Assembly: GCF_020907405.1 (NCBI RefSeq) | Contig: NZ_JAJJOE010000009.1 | Location: 124,001-188,000 of the forward strand | Direction: 5' to 3' | Source of the DNA: Arthrobacter sp. zg-Y769 | GTDB taxonomy: Bacteria; Actinomycetota; Actinomycetes; Actinomycetales; Micrococcaceae | DNA length: 64,000 nt | In this document: positions 23,480 through 31,190 of the stretch, in pieces | Layout of the letters: each line of letters opens with the position of its first letter | Numbering within the stretch: position 1 is the first letter of the stretch | The notes under the pieces: model-generated | The model's database searches: none | Seen by the model: the letters and a program-made list of their open reading frames with translations, nothing else | Told to the model about the DNA's origin: nothing | Translations under genes and position numbers: made by a program

Positions 23480-24715
23480 GTGGCTGAGAAAATTAAGGTT
23501 GTGGGCTCTGTAGTAGAGCTCGACGGCGACGAGATGACCCGCATCATCTGGCAGTTCATCAAGGATCGCCTGATCAACCCGTACCTGGACGTTGATCTGA
23601 AGTACTACGACCTCTCCATCCAGAACCGCGACGCGACCGACGACCAGGTCACCATTGACGCCGCCAACGCCATCAAGGAACACGGCGTAGGCGTCAAGTG
23701 CGCAACGATCACCCCCGACGAAGCACGCGTCGAGGAATTCGGCTTGAAGAAGATGTGGGTTTCCCCGAACGGAACCATCCGCAACATCCTGGGCGGCGTG
23801 GTCTTCCGCGAGCCCATCATCATCTCCAACATCCCGCGCCTGGTCCCGGGTTGGAACAAGCCGATCATCATCGGCCGCCACGCCCACGGCGACCAGTACA
23901 AGGCCACGAACTTCAAGGTTCCCGGTGCCGGCACCCTGACGCTGACCTACACGCCTGCCGACGGCAGCGAAGAAATCAAGCAGCAGGTTGTTACGTACAA
24001 CGAAGATGGCGGCGTCGCCATGGGTATGTACAACTTCAACGATTCCATCAAGGATTTCGCCCGCGCTTCCTTCGCCTACGGCCTGCAGCGCAACTACCCG
24101 GTGTACCTCTCCACCAAGAACACGATCCTGAAGGCCTACGACGGCCAGTTCAAGGACCTGTTCCAGGAAGTCTTCGACGCCGAGTTCAAGGACCAGTTCG
24201 AAGCAGCCGGCCTCACCTACGAGCACCGCCTGATCGACGACATGGTTGCCTCCGCGATGAAGTGGGAAGGCGGCTACGTCTGGGCCTGCAAGAACTACGA
24301 CGGCGACGTCCAGTCCGACACCGTGGCACAGGGCTTCGGCTCGCTGGGCCTGATGACCTCGGTTCTGATGACCCCGGACGGCAAGACCGTCGAGGCTGAA
24401 GCCGCACACGGTACGGTTACCCGCCACTACCGCCAGCACCAGCAGGGCAAGCCCACCTCCACGAACCCGATCGCCTCGATCTTCGCGTGGACGCGTGGCC
24501 TGATGCACCGCGGCAAGCTGGACAACACCCCCGAGGTCATCCGCTTCGCCGAGACCCTTGAAGACGTAGTCATCAAGACGGTCGAGTCCGGAAAGATGAC
24601 CAAGGACCTGGCACTGCTGGTCGGACCGGACCAGCCGTACCTGACCACCGAAGATTTCCTCGCCGCACTGGACGAGAACCTCAAGGCCCGCCTGGGCTCC
24701 GAGGTTGCCGCCTAA
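23480..24715 (+). CDS. icd: NADP-dependent isocitrate dehydrogenase (homodimeric, eukaryote-like type)
   Basis: A 411-residue TCA-cycle enzyme: isocitrate to 2-oxoglutarate with NADP. It belongs to the eukaryote-like homodimeric subfamily rather than the E. coli type or the large monomeric type. Evidence is the N-terminal [18 protein letters not shown], the substrate motif [28 protein letters not shown], the metal-binding [11 protein letters not shown] and [14 protein letters not shown], and the NADP region [16 protein letters not shown]. The GTG at 23480 has AAGGAG 5 bases upstream. Flanking terminators mark it as monocistronic. Confidence 0.96.
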   Translation: MAEKIKVVGSVVELDGDEMTRIIWQFIKDRLINPYLDVDLKYYDLSIQNRDATDDQVTIDAANAIKEHGVGVKCATITPDEARVEEFGLKKMWVSPNGTIRNILGGVVFREPIIISNIPRLVPGWNKPIIIGRHAHGDQYKATNFKVPGAGTLTLTYTPADGSEEIKQQVVTYNEDGGVAMGMYNFNDSIKDFARASFAYGLQRNYPVYLSTKNTILKAYDGQFKDLFQEVFDAEFKDQFEAAGLTYEHRLIDDMVASAMKWEGGYVWACKNYDGDVQSDTVAQGFGSLGLMTSVLMTPDGKTVEAEAAHGTVTRHYRQHQQGKPTSTNPIASIFAWTRGLMHRGKLDNTPEVIRFAETLEDVVIKTVESGKMTKDLALLVGPDQPYLTTEDFLAALDENLKARLGSEVAA

Positions 24716-24732
24716 GCGGTAGTTTCTTCACC

Positions 24733-24780
24733 ACGACGACGGCGCGCTGCCCCCTTTCCGGGGCGGCGCGCCGTCGTCGT
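24733..24780. terminator. Long hairpin terminator after icd
   Basis: A 15-bp outer stem ACGACGACGGCGCGC / GCGCGCCGTCGTCGT (24733-24747 with 24766-24780) continues into an inner CCCC/GGGG stem. A short TT follows. It shares the ACGACGGCG arm with the catalase terminator. Confidence 0.8.
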
Positions 24781-24858
24781 TTCCCGGGTCCTTCAGCGCC
24801 GTGTTAAGCGGACGCGTAACAAGTAGCGCCGCCGGGATGCCGGTGCCACCATGTGGGG

Positions 24859-25821
24859 ATGTCGAACTCCACCACGGCGCAGCCCGCCGCCAAGAGCGCC
24901 GAAGAACGAAGCGCCCGCATAGCGGTGACGGTATTCCCGCTGCTGATTGTTGCCGGGGGAGCAGTGGCCCTGTTCTTCCCGCAGTCCTTCACCGGCCTGT
25001 CCGGCTACATCAACCCCGGGCTGATGCTCATTATGTTCGGGATGGGCCTGACCCTGACCCTGCCGGATTTTGCGCTGGTGATCCGGCAGCCGCTGCCCGT
25101 CCTGCTGGGCGTGGTGGCGCAGTACGTCATTATGCCGCTGCTGGGCTTCGGGATCGCCTGGGCGCTTCAGCTCAGCCCGGAACTGGCCGCCGGCGTGATC
25201 CTGGTGGGCTGCGCGCCCGGCGGCACGGCGTCGAACGTGGTCACCTACCTGGCCCGCGGCAATGTGGCACTGTCCGTGGCAATGACGTCGGTTTCCACGC
25301 TCCTGGCACCCCTGCTGACACCGCTGCTCGCGCTGTGGCTCGCCGGCAGGTACATGGCGGTCGACGCCGGATCCATGGCCTGGTCCATTGTGCAGATTGT
25401 CCTGATTCCGGTGGTGCTGGGGTTGGCCGTCCGGTATCTGCTGCCACGGCTGGTGGACCGGGTCCTGCCCGTCCTGCCCTGGATCTCAGTCCTTGCCATC
25501 ACTTTCGTGGTCATAGCCGTGGTCTCCGGCAGCGCCGAAGCCATCTTCACCGCGGGCTGGCTGATCCTGCTGGCGGTGGTGCTGCACAACGGACTGGGCC
25601 TGGCGCTGGGCTACGGTGCCGCCAAACTGTTCCGCCAGCCCGTCCCGTCACGGCGGACCATGGCCATTGAGGTGGGGATGCAGAACTCCGGGCTCGCGGC
25701 GGGACTGGCCAAGCAGTACTTCGCTCCGGAGGCGGCCCTGCCCGCGGCCGTCTTCTCTGTCTGGCACAACGTCTCCGGCGCGCTGATGGCGGCCATCTGG
25801 CAGCGGCGGCCTTCCGCCTGA
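24859..25821 (+). CDS. Bile acid:sodium symporter-family transporter (BASS)
   Basis: A 320-residue membrane protein with about ten hydrophobic segments. Family hallmarks are INPGLMLIMFGMGLTLTLPDF in the second segment, LGVVAQYVIMPLLGFGIAW, and the crossover motif ILVGCAPGGTASNVVTYLARGN in the fourth segment. AIEVGMQNSGLAAGLAKQYF lies in the ninth segment, the second sodium-binding crossover. The family moves organic anions such as pantothenate, pyruvate or keto acids with sodium; the substrate here is unknown. The ATG at 24859 is preceded by CACCAT and six bases, a weak leaderless-type arrangement; GTG 24853 is the alternative. Confidence 0.85.
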   Translation: MSNSTTAQPAAKSAEERSARIAVTVFPLLIVAGGAVALFFPQSFTGLSGYINPGLMLIMFGMGLTLTLPDFALVIRQPLPVLLGVVAQYVIMPLLGFGIAWALQLSPELAAGVILVGCAPGGTASNVVTYLARGNVALSVAMTSVSTLLAPLLTPLLALWLAGRYMAVDAGSMAWSIVQIVLIPVVLGLAVRYLLPRLVDRVLPVLPWISVLAITFVVIAVVSGSAEAIFTAGWLILLAVVLHNGLGLALGYGAAKLFRQPVPSRRTMAIEVGMQNSGLAAGLAKQYFAPEAALPAAVFSVWHNVSGALMAAIWQRRPSA

Positions 25822-25850
25822 CCGCGTGGGACGGACAGCGCCCCAGGGAA

Positions 25851-25894
25851 ACACACCGCAGGCCCCGGATTTTTATCCGGGGCCTGCGGTGTGT
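25851..25894. terminator. Perfect 20-bp bidirectional terminator
   Basis: ACACACCGCAGGCCCCGGAT (25851-25870) pairs perfectly with 25875-25894 around a TTTT loop. It lies between the convergent BASS transporter and hsp20 genes and can serve both. Confidence 0.8.
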
Positions 25895-25922
25895 AGATCA
25901 GTCAGCTCAATTCAGCGCAGTG

Positions 25923-26510
25923 CTAGATGCCCGCGCCCTTGTCTCCGGAGGAGGACGGTCCGCTGGATCCGCCCGAGCCGCTCGGTGACCCGGACGACCC
26001 GGACGAACCGGACGAGCCCGAGAATCCCGAACCCGAACCGCCGCCGCTGGAGGACACTGAAGCCGGCTCAGACGTGGACTGGCCGGAAACGGTGTGGCCG
26101 TCCTTGTATGTGGCAGCCACCTCGATCTTGCGCGGCTTCGAGCGTTCGCTCACCGGAATGAAGACGCTCAGCACACCGTTCTCGTACTTCGCGGAGATCG
26201 ACTCGATATCAATGCCCTGGCCAAGATTCAGCTGACGCAGGAAGGTTCCGCTTTCCCGCTCGCGGGTCAACCAGGTAACCCCTTCGGTGGTGTGGATGGT
26301 CCGCTCGGCCCTGATGGTCAGCAGCTGGCCGTCAACGTCCACGTCCACTGAACCGGGGTCGATTCCCGGCAGATCCGCGTTGAGGATGTAGTGGTCGCCC
26401 TCGCGGTAGAGGTCGATCGGCATCAGCCGCAGCCGCTGCCGGGGATCGAGAAGTGCGCCCGCCATCCGGTCCAGCTCGCGGAAAGGATCAAACTTCATCG
26501 CCATTGTCAT
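25923..26510 (-). CDS. hsp20: Small heat-shock protein (Hsp20/alpha-crystallin) with Gly/Ser-rich tail
   Basis: A 195-residue (193 from the third-codon ATG at 26504) small heat-shock protein. The N-terminal FDPFRELDRM segment is followed by an alpha-crystallin domain (about residues 40-135) with DLYREGDHYILNADLPGID, the WLTRERESGTFLRQLNL strand and NGVLSVFIPVSERSKPRKIE. The latter includes the usual signature but no classical C-terminal IXI tail. Instead the last 45 residues are almost only Gly and Ser with some Pro and end DKGAGI. AGGAG lies 3 bases from the first and 9 from the second ATG. Upstream are a HAIR and a CIRCE element, so heat induction under HspR and HrcA is expected. Confidence 0.92.
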   Translation of the reverse strand: MTMAMKFDPFRELDRMAGALLDPRQRLRLMPIDLYREGDHYILNADLPGIDPGSVDVDVDGQLLTIRAERTIHTTEGVTWLTRERESGTFLRQLNLGQGIDIESISAKYENGVLSVFIPVSERSKPRKIEVAATYKDGHTVSGQSTSEPASVSSSGGGSGSGFSGSSGSSGSSGSPSGSGGSSGPSSSGDKGAGI

Positions 26511-26583
26511 CAACTCCTGTTGCCCCGGTGCCCCGCCGGGCACCGGTGGTTGGAATGCCGTTGTTGGAAAAGGGTCGATAAAG

Positions 26584-26604
26584 GTTGAGTCGTCTCGACT
26601 CAAC
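26584..26604. promoter_or_regulatory. HAIR element (HspR operator)
   Basis: GTTGAGT-N7-ACTCAAC is a perfect inverted repeat. It matches the HAIR consensus CTTGAGT-N7-ACTCAAG at 6 of 7 positions in each arm with the outer pair swapped symmetrically. It lies 74 bases upstream of the hsp20 ATG. Confidence 0.8.
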
Positions 26605-26617
26605 GATGGAATTCAGG

Positions 26618-26644
26618 CTAGCACTCGCCGTATTTGAGTGCTAG
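26618..26644. promoter_or_regulatory. CIRCE element (HrcA operator)
   Basis: CTAGCACTC-N9-GAGTGCTAG is a perfect inverted repeat with the exact CIRCE spacing. It differs from the consensus TTAGCACTC-N9-GAGTGCTAA only at the outermost pair. It is 13 bases from the HAIR element. Confidence 0.9.
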
Positions 26645-26689
26645 GACACAGACCCGAATTTTGCCGGCAGGCCCCGGAATTCTGCCCGC

Positions 26690-28159
26690 TCAGCCGATCG
26701 GCCAGGAATGGACGGCCGCATTGGTGTGCATGTTCTCCCAGTAGAGCCGCGAGAGCTCGCCCAGGGCCGCCGGCCGCGCCATCCCGGCACCCTCAAGGCG
26801 GCGCAGGGTGGCGATCTGCCAGGCCGCGCCGTTCTGTTCGGTACGGGCACGTTCGGAGACCACGTTGAGGTAGCGGTCGATCAGGGAGGCATCCACCTTC
26901 AATTCCCTCAGGCCTTCGGCGGCCTGCGGAATCAGGTGGCGCACAATCAGTTCGGCCACCGGAATCTCGCCGATGCCCGGCCAGTAGACGTGCGCTTCCA
27001 GTCCGTGCCGGGCACAGGCCAGGAAGTTGTCCGACGCCGTCTTGAAGGCAATGCGGCTCCAGAGCGGCCGGTCTGCGGTGCGGAGATACTCCACGAGTCC
27101 GTAGTAGAACGCCGCATTTGCCACCACGTCCAGGACGGTCGGACCGGCCGGCAGAACCCGGTTCTCCAGGCGCAGGTTGGGCGTCCCGCTGCCCGGGTCG
27201 TAGATCGGACGGTTCCAGCGGTAAACCGTGCCGTTGTGGAGGCGCAGCTCAGGCAGCAGCGGTGCGCCGAACGGGGTGGTTTCCGAGCCGTCGCCGGAAA
27301 GCTCCGGAAGCAGCGAGGGAAAGTACCGCACGTTCTCCTCGAAGAGATCGAAAATCGAGGTAATCCACCTCTCCCCGAACCAGACGCGCGGGCGCACGCC
27401 CTGGTTGCGCATTTCCGGGGGGCGGGTGTCGATGGACTGCTTGAAGAGTTCAATCCGGGTTTCGTGCCAGAGCCGATGTTCCATGAAGATCGGCGAATTG
27501 GCGGCAAGGGCAACCTGCGGGCCGGCGATCATCTGCGCCGCATTCCAGGCCGGCGCAAACTGATCGGGTGAGACTTCCAGATGCAGCTGGACCGAGGTGC
27601 ACGCCGCCTCCGGCGCGATGTTCTGCGCGTAGAAGGACAGGGGCTCCGGGCCGGACAGGTCCAGGTGGACGTCTTCCCCCCGGGCCTGGAGGACCGAGGT
27701 ATTCAGGGCGGCGTAGCGCTGCCCGCTGCTGAGCCAGTCCCATCCGTCCATGAAGCGGGGAGTCAGGGTGGGCAGGATGCCCACCATCATGATGTCCGCG
27801 GCCTCCTGGGCGGCTTTCTCGTCCGCACGGTTCAGCTGCATCCGCAGGCTGTCCTCGAGCTCCTTCAATCCGAACCCGCCCACCGACATCGCGGGGTGGT
27901 TCATCTCGATGTTGAAGGCGCCGATCTCGGTCTGGAAGGCCGGATCGGCGATTCGCTCAAGGACAGCCTTGTTGCGGAGGGCGGGGGAGAAGTCCCGGTT
28001 GGTCAGGTTCAGCTCCAGTTCCAGGCCAATGCTGGCCGTATCCGCGAACTGCGCAGTGGAAAGGAAATGGGCGAACTGGTCCAGGTTTTCCAGCAGGCGC
28101 TGCCGGTATGCGGTGCGCTGCGCCCGGCTGAAAGTCCTGCTTGTTACTTCGGCACCCAT
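26690..28159 (-). CDS. GCS2-family glutamate-cysteine ligase-like protein
   Basis: A 489-residue carboxylate-amine ligase of the glutamate-cysteine ligase 2 type. Visible are the glutamate/Mg-binding IGLELELNLTNRD near residue 45, EIGAFNIEMNHPAMSVGG, TSVQLHLEVSPDQFAPAWNA, and LRLENRVLPAGPTVLDVVAN with the ATP/Mg residues near position 330. This branch includes proteins annotated as glutamate-cysteine ligase in actinobacteria, with roles in mycothiol-independent thiol or ergothioneine chemistry (EgtA). The acceptor amine is not determinable. It follows the small membrane protein gene by 5 bases, so the two form an operon. An imperfect AAGGG ribosome binding site precedes the ATG at 28159. Confidence 0.8.
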   Translation of the reverse strand: MGAEVTSRTFSRAQRTAYRQRLLENLDQFAHFLSTAQFADTASIGLELELNLTNRDFSPALRNKAVLERIADPAFQTEIGAFNIEMNHPAMSVGGFGLKELEDSLRMQLNRADEKAAQEAADIMMVGILPTLTPRFMDGWDWLSSGQRYAALNTSVLQARGEDVHLDLSGPEPLSFYAQNIAPEAACTSVQLHLEVSPDQFAPAWNAAQMIAGPQVALAANSPIFMEHRLWHETRIELFKQSIDTRPPEMRNQGVRPRVWFGERWITSIFDLFEENVRYFPSLLPELSGDGSETTPFGAPLLPELRLHNGTVYRWNRPIYDPGSGTPNLRLENRVLPAGPTVLDVVANAAFYYGLVEYLRTADRPLWSRIAFKTASDNFLACARHGLEAHVYWPGIGEIPVAELIVRHLIPQAAEGLRELKVDASLIDRYLNVVSERARTEQNGAAWQIATLRRLEGAGMARPAALGELSRLYWENMHTNAAVHSWPIG

Positions 28160-28164
28160 GGCCC

Positions 28165-28704
28165 TTACTTCTTTTTCAGGCCCTTGAGGACGTGGGCGGG
28201 CCGTTGCATTTCACCGTGTTGTGCGCCCATCACGATCACTGCCCCCGAGAGGGCCGGGATGCTCCACTGCAGGATCTTCAGCTGGCGCTGGGCCGACTTC
28301 AGCTCCTTGGATGCACCCTCGTGGGGCTCCGTAGCCCCTTGGCTGCCCTGTTCCGAGAGTGCTCCGACCTTTCCGCCGAGGATCCCGGAATAGAGCGTGA
28401 CCACGGCTGCCAGGGCCGTAACCGCCGTCTTGTATACGGTGAGGGAGCCAACACCCTCCTGCTTGGTTACACGTGTTTTGTTGTCGCCGATGAGCGCCAG
28501 TCCGGCGAGGAAGTGCAGGCCGATTGCTGCTGCCTGTACGGGGGCCCACTTTTTCCAGCCAAGGGCGGATAGCCGGGTTCTTTCGGTGGGGTCCTTCGCT
28601 GCCGCCGCTGCACCGTTGAGTCCGACGGCACCCATCAGGGAACCACCGAACCATGCCGCAGCCGTGAGGTCATGGACAGAGCGTGCTATCAGGTTTGCCG
28701 CCAA
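28165..28704 (-). CDS. Small predicted membrane protein, unknown function
   Basis: A 179-residue protein beginning MAANLIARSVHDLTAAAWFG. It has four hydrophobic segments (around GGSLMGAVGLNGAAA, VQAAAIGLHFLAGLALIG, YKTAVTALAAVVTLYSGIL and ILQWSIPALSGAVIVMGA) and a basic C-terminus. I do not recognise a named domain. The start is a TTG at 28704 chosen because AGGAG stands 7 bases upstream; the frame is open further upstream but reads as arginine-rich non-coding sequence. It is the first gene of an operon with the GCS2 ligase. Confidence 0.7.
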   Translation of the reverse strand: MAANLIARSVHDLTAAAWFGGSLMGAVGLNGAAAAAKDPTERTRLSALGWKKWAPVQAAAIGLHFLAGLALIGDNKTRVTKQEGVGSLTVYKTAVTALAAVVTLYSGILGGKVGALSEQGSQGATEPHEGASKELKSAQRQLKILQWSIPALSGAVIVMGAQHGEMQRPAHVLKGLKKK

Positions 28705-28888
28705 TGTGATGCTCCTGTGCGTTGTGGGCCGGCGGCGTACCCGGCGCCTGACAATCCGGCAGGGAACGGGTCCGCGGGCTCTTTTGATCGGTGCAAAAAG
28801 AAAACCACGCGCGCATTCCAATAGCAAGGGCACTTACAATCCTAACACGCTACACATTCGTAACTAAGTGTGCTTATTATCGAGGTAC

Positions 28889-28914
28889 GGAACATCCGAT
28901 CTTGATCAGCAGTT
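28889..28914 (+). promoter_or_regulatory. Candidate ECF sigma (SigH/SigR-type) promoter of the stress-like operon
   Basis: GGAAC (28889-28893), 18 bases, then GTT (28912-28914) matches the oxidative-stress sigma consensus GGAAT/C-N17/18-GTT. It ends about 20 bases before the first ATG of the following four-gene operon. Confidence 0.4.
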
Positions 28915-28933
28915 GCAATGACGAAAGAGAGCG

Positions 28934-29704
28934 ATGATGACAGACAATTTCACTCCGCGCGAAGGAAGCCACGCAGCCTCGCCGGCCGGAAGCGCCGACG
29001 ATTCAACGGCCGCTGCCAAGGCCGATGCAGCCAAGCAGCAGGCAGGTGACCTTGCCCAGCAGGCCAAGGGTAATGCCGCTCAGGTAGCGGAGACCGCCAA
29101 GTCTGAAGCAGCAGGCGTTGCCTCCGAAGTTAAGACCAACGCCAAGGACCTGTTTACCCAGGCACGCTCCGACCTCACCGAGCAGGCAGGCGCCCAGCAG
29201 CAGAAGGTGGCCGAAGGCCTCCGTTCCATGGCCGACGAACTGCACTCCATGGCGCAGTCCGGCCAGTCCGGTGTAGCCACGGACCTCGTGGGTGAAGCAG
29301 CCAGCCGTGCGTCCTCCGTCGCCACCTGGCTTGACGGCCGCGACCCGGGATCCCTGCTGGACGAGGTCAAGGGCTTTGCCCGCCAGCGTCCCGTCGCCTT
29401 CCTTGCCATTGCAGCCGGCGCCGGTTTCCTCGCCGGCCGACTGAACAAGGGCCTGAGCGCCGGTCTCCCGAACCAGGGCACCGCCGGATCCAAGGGCCAG
29501 CATGTAGGACCGCCCGTGCCGCCCGTTACGCCCGTGCCGCAGGCACCGGTAGCGCAGCCCACGGTCGGCACCACGGGTAATGATCCGTTCGGCACCGAGC
29601 CGGTTCGCCCGGCAGGCACCGGTCCCGCGTCCGCCCAGAATCTTCCGCCCACTCCCTCCACCGGTGTTCCGGCAGCTGATCCCTACAGCGGTGGTCGGCA
29701 CTGA
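28934..29704 (+). CDS. Alanine-rich coiled-coil membrane-associated protein (unknown function)
   Basis: A 256-residue protein. Residues 20-140 are strongly Ala/Lys/Gln-rich with heptad-like repeats (AKQQAGDLAQQAKGNAAQ, AETAKSEAAGVASEVK), resembling apolipoprotein- or LEA-like amphipathic helices. A single hydrophobic segment with small residues follows (RPVAFLAIAAGAGFLAGRLN), then a Pro/Gly/Val-rich low-complexity tail. That helix plus glycine-zipper pattern is seen in ElaB/YqjD-type membrane anchors. Two consecutive ATGs (28934, 28937) follow AAGAGAG. It overlaps the next gene by one base and is the first of four co-transcribed genes. Confidence 0.75.
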   Translation: MMTDNFTPREGSHAASPAGSADDSTAAAKADAAKQQAGDLAQQAKGNAAQVAETAKSEAAGVASEVKTNAKDLFTQARSDLTEQAGAQQQKVAEGLRSMADELHSMAQSGQSGVATDLVGEAASRASSVATWLDGRDPGSLLDEVKGFARQRPVAFLAIAAGAGFLAGRLNKGLSAGLPNQGTAGSKGQHVGPPVPPVTPVPQAPVAQPTVGTTGNDPFGTEPVRPAGTGPASAQNLPPTPSTGVPAADPYSGGRH

Positions 29705-30129
29705 TGAGTACCGAACTCCCTCCCACCCCCGCGCAGGCTAAGGCGGAATCCACGTCGCTGGGCGATCTGCTCGGCCAGGTGACGCAGGACATGTCCACCC
29801 TCATGCGTCAGGAAGTGGAGCTGGCGAAGGTCGAGCTCAAGCAGTCCGCGACCCGTGCGGGCAAGGGCGGCGGAATGTTCGCCGGAGCCGCCGTCGCAGG
29901 GTACTTCGTACTCCTCTTCCTGTCAGTGGCCCTGTGGTACGCACTGGGTACGACGGCGATCGGCTTCGGCTGGTCCGCCGTGATCGTGGCAGTTATCTGG
30001 GCCATCGTCGCCGCTGTCCTGGCGTCCCGCGGACGCAAGGAAATGAAGAAGATCAAGGGCATGCCGCAGACGTCCGAGACGCTGCAGGAGATCCCCCAGA
30101 CCATGAAACCAAGCGAGGAAACACGATGA
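29704..30129 (+). CDS. Phage holin family / DUF1469-type membrane protein (Actinobacterial Holin-X-like)
   Basis: A 141-residue protein with an N-terminal amphipathic helix (LGDLLGQVTQDMSTLMRQEV, then ELAKVELKQSA). Two adjacent membrane segments follow (GGMFAGAAVAGYFVLLFLSVA and WSAVIVAVIWAIVAAVLASR) and a charged tail KEMKKIKGMPQTSE. This matches the Holin-X/DUF1469 family, which is widespread in chromosomes and not a sign of a prophage. It starts on the last base of the upstream gene's stop (TGATG) and overlaps the next start (ATGA), so translation is coupled. Function is unknown; stress and envelope association is inferred from context. Confidence 0.85.
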   Translation: MSTELPPTPAQAKAESTSLGDLLGQVTQDMSTLMRQEVELAKVELKQSATRAGKGGGMFAGAAVAGYFVLLFLSVALWYALGTTAIGFGWSAVIVAVIWAIVAAVLASRGRKEMKKIKGMPQTSETLQEIPQTMKPSEETR

Positions 30130-30755
30130 GTGAAAACCCGGACGAGATCCGCGCCGACATCGAAGCAACCCGCCGGCGCCTAGGCACCAACGTCGACGCC
30201 GTGGCGGACAAGGTAACTCCCTCCCACATCGTCCAGCGTCAGACGGACAAGATGAAGGACAAGGTATTCGGAGTAAAGGACAAGGTGATGGGTGTGGCCG
30301 ATTCAATGGGTAACAGCGCAAGCAATACCGGCAGCAACATCAGCGGCAGCGTCTCGGACATGGGCGGCAGCGTCTCTGACGGCATGTCGGCCGCCGGCTC
30401 CGCCGTCCAGGGTGCCCCGGCGAAGCTCGCCGGCCAGGCCCAGGGCAACCCGGTCGCCGCAGGCCTGATTGCGTTTGGCGCAGGCCTGCTGGCAGCCACC
30501 CTGATCCCCGCCAGCGACAAGGAACGCGTCGCTGCGGACAACCTCAAGACCGCCGCGCAGCCGATGACCGACGAGCTGGCCGGTGCCGCGAAGGAAATGG
30601 CCGAGGGGCTCAGGGAGCCGGCACAGGAAGCGGTCGAGAACATCAAGACCACCGCCACCGACGCCGCGCAGAACGTGAAGTCCGAAGGCCAGGCTGCGGC
30701 CTCCGACGTCAAGGACTCCGCTTCGGAAGCTCCGCAGAACGTGAAGAACGCATAA
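30126..30755 (+). CDS. DUF3618 domain-containing membrane protein
   Basis: A 209-residue protein. The N-terminal 40 residues (MSENPDEIRADIEATRRRLG, then TNVDAVADKVTP) are the DUF3618 signature. A Ser/Gly/Asn-rich stretch follows, one hydrophobic segment (NPVAAGLIAFGAGLLAATLIP) and an alanine-rich amphipathic C-terminal region with repeats of the type NIKTTATDAAQNVKSEGQAA. It overlaps the preceding holin-like gene by 4 bases. DUF3618, Holin-X and similar helical proteins are often encoded together in actinobacteria. No biochemical role is established to my knowledge. Confidence 0.85.
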   Translation: MSENPDEIRADIEATRRRLGTNVDAVADKVTPSHIVQRQTDKMKDKVFGVKDKVMGVADSMGNSASNTGSNISGSVSDMGGSVSDGMSAAGSAVQGAPAKLAGQAQGNPVAAGLIAFGAGLLAATLIPASDKERVAADNLKTAAQPMTDELAGAAKEMAEGLREPAQEAVENIKTTATDAAQNVKSEGQAAASDVKDSASEAPQNVKNA

Positions 30756-30800
30756 CCCAGCAGCACACCGCAGCGCAGCCTTTCAGCAAAGGAGTACCTG

Positions 30801-31010
30801 ATGCAGATCGACAAGCAGCAGATTATCGAATTTCTGAAGAACCGCGGCGACAGCTCCAAGGCAGGCCAGGCCGAGTCCGACCTGCCGGAGAAGGTGGATA
30901 CCGAGCGCGACTCGGGTCTGCTGGACAAACTGGGCGTGAACCCCAAGGACCTGCTCGGGAAGCTTCCGGGCGGTCTTGGCGGGAAACTTCCGGGCGGTCT
31001 GGGCGGTTAG
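30801..31010 (+). CDS. Small acidic/glycine-tailed protein (69 aa), unknown function
   Basis: A 69-residue protein starting MQIDKQQIIEFLKNRGD, with AAGGAG seven bases upstream. The middle is charged (DLPEKVDTERDSGLLDKLG) and the C-terminus ends in two copies of GKLPGGLG. That repeat is also visible at DNA level as two 24-bp units. Similar short proteins with a DLPEKVDT-like core occur in actinobacterial stress operons, which fits the fourth position in this one. It lies 45 bases after the DUF3618 gene and is followed by the G/C-run terminator. Confidence 0.8.
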   Translation: MQIDKQQIIEFLKNRGDSSKAGQAESDLPEKVDTERDSGLLDKLGVNPKDLLGKLPGGLGGKLPGGLGG

Positions 31011-31023
31011 CCCCCGGGCCTGG

Positions 31024-31160
31024 AACGACGGCGGGGGGGGGCCCGGGGGGGGGGGGGGGGCCCCGGGCGAGGGTTGTGGTGTGGCGGGGGTGCTCCCCCC
31101 CGGGGCCTGTGCGGGGGGGGGCCCCCCCCCGCGCTGGGGCGCCCACCGCCGTCGTTTTTT
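31024..31160 (+). terminator. Terminator with 11-bp arms and T6, enclosing an abnormal G/C-run loop
   Basis: AACGACGGCGG (31024-31034) pairs with CCGCCGTCGTT (31146-31156) and TTTTTT ends at 31160. This is the same arm family as the catalase and icd terminators. The loop is 111 bases of poly-G and poly-C runs, far longer than in the other two. Confidence 0.6.
31033..31130. repeat. Low-complexity poly-G/poly-C tract
   Basis: The stretch contains uninterrupted runs of 9 and 16 G, then GGGGGGGGGCCCCCCCCC, an 18-base self-complementary block (about 31112-31130), and other C runs. Nothing like it occurs elsewhere in the window. It may be genuine G-quadruplex-capable DNA or a base-calling or assembly artefact inside the terminator hairpin. 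Confidence 0.7.
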
Positions 31161-31190
31161 ACGCATCAGGCCGCTCGCTGCGGTCACCCG

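Noticed and set aside
25930-26060. CRISPR-like or minisatellite repeat in the hsp20 region
   Set aside because: The repetition is caused by Gly/Ser codons in an in-frame protein tail, without constant spacers.
29704-30129. Prophage signal from the phage holin family protein
   Set aside because: Holin-X/DUF1469 proteins are ordinary chromosomal genes in actinobacteria. No integrase, capsid, tail or lysis gene is nearby.
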